Assembly (NCBI GenBank): GCA_036380435.1
Contig: DASVES010000326.1
Location: 1-15,059, forward strand
From: DASQDT01 sp036380435
Lineage (GTDB): Bacteria > Acidobacteriota > Blastocatellia > Pyrinomonadales > Pyrinomonadaceae
Direction: 5' to 3'
DNA: 15,059 nucleotides
Below the pieces are notes generated by a model. The model did not search any database. It saw nothing but the letters and a program-made list of their open reading frames with translations, and was not told the DNA's origin. Positions 14,233-15,059 of the stretch are shown here, piece after piece (positions within the stretch are counted from its first letter, which is position 1; every line of letters starts with the position of its first letter). The position numbers and the translations under genes were made by a program.

Positions 14233-15059
<827 letters not shown>

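Overview
The window is about 15 kb of GC-rich DNA with many alternating CG runs and tightly packed genes. The gene families suggest an Acidobacteriota genome, probably class Blastocatellia. They are a split MacAB-type exporter, a TPR protein ending in a Fis-type helix-turn-helix, a MoxR/vWA/TPR cluster, and a caspase-fold protein with a degenerate active site. This placement is an inference from family knowledge; no rRNA or marker gene is present.

Layout. Positions 1-258 hold the C-terminal end of a His-rich, possibly zinc-binding protein. A short regulatory gap with a direct repeat and a terminator-like hairpin follows. Positions 423-4308 (+) encode a MacA-like adaptor, a MacB-type ATPase and a MacB-type permease, and just downstream is an ECF-type sigma factor (4389-5021). 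A 20-bp-stem intrinsic terminator (5143-5194) separates these from the convergent gene 5249-6787 (-), a TPR protein with a C-terminal Fis-like DNA-binding domain. Divergent from it, across a 178-bp gap containing inverted GATGA-type repeats, lies a small secreted proline-rich peptide gene (6966-7208, +).

A 760-bp gene-poor stretch (7209-7968) follows, rich in inverted repeats. It includes a possible 20-codon ORF whose start lies in a hairpin. Then comes a three-gene operon with 4-nt stop/start overlaps: a membrane vWA/GATase-like protein (7969-10257), a secreted caspase-fold protein without the expected catalytic Cys (10254-11285), and a secreted TPR protein with an HExxH metallopeptidase domain (11282-13990). 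A palindromic element of about 200 bp (13999-14200) separates this operon from a MoxR AAA+ ATPase that runs off the right edge (14233-15059).

How the genes may work together. The left block is a tripartite efflux pump lacking only its outer-membrane channel in this window. The right block resembles MoxR-vWA envelope-associated clusters, in which the AAA+ protein is thought to act on vWA partners; here the extra partners are a pseudo-caspase and a metallopeptidase. The most suggestive arrangement is the divergent pair in the middle: a cytoplasmic TPR-HTH regulator beside a small exported peptide. It recalls RRNPP peptide-signalling pairs but has the domains in reverse order and is probably in a diderm. 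This is a hypothesis from gene arrangement, not a demonstrated function.
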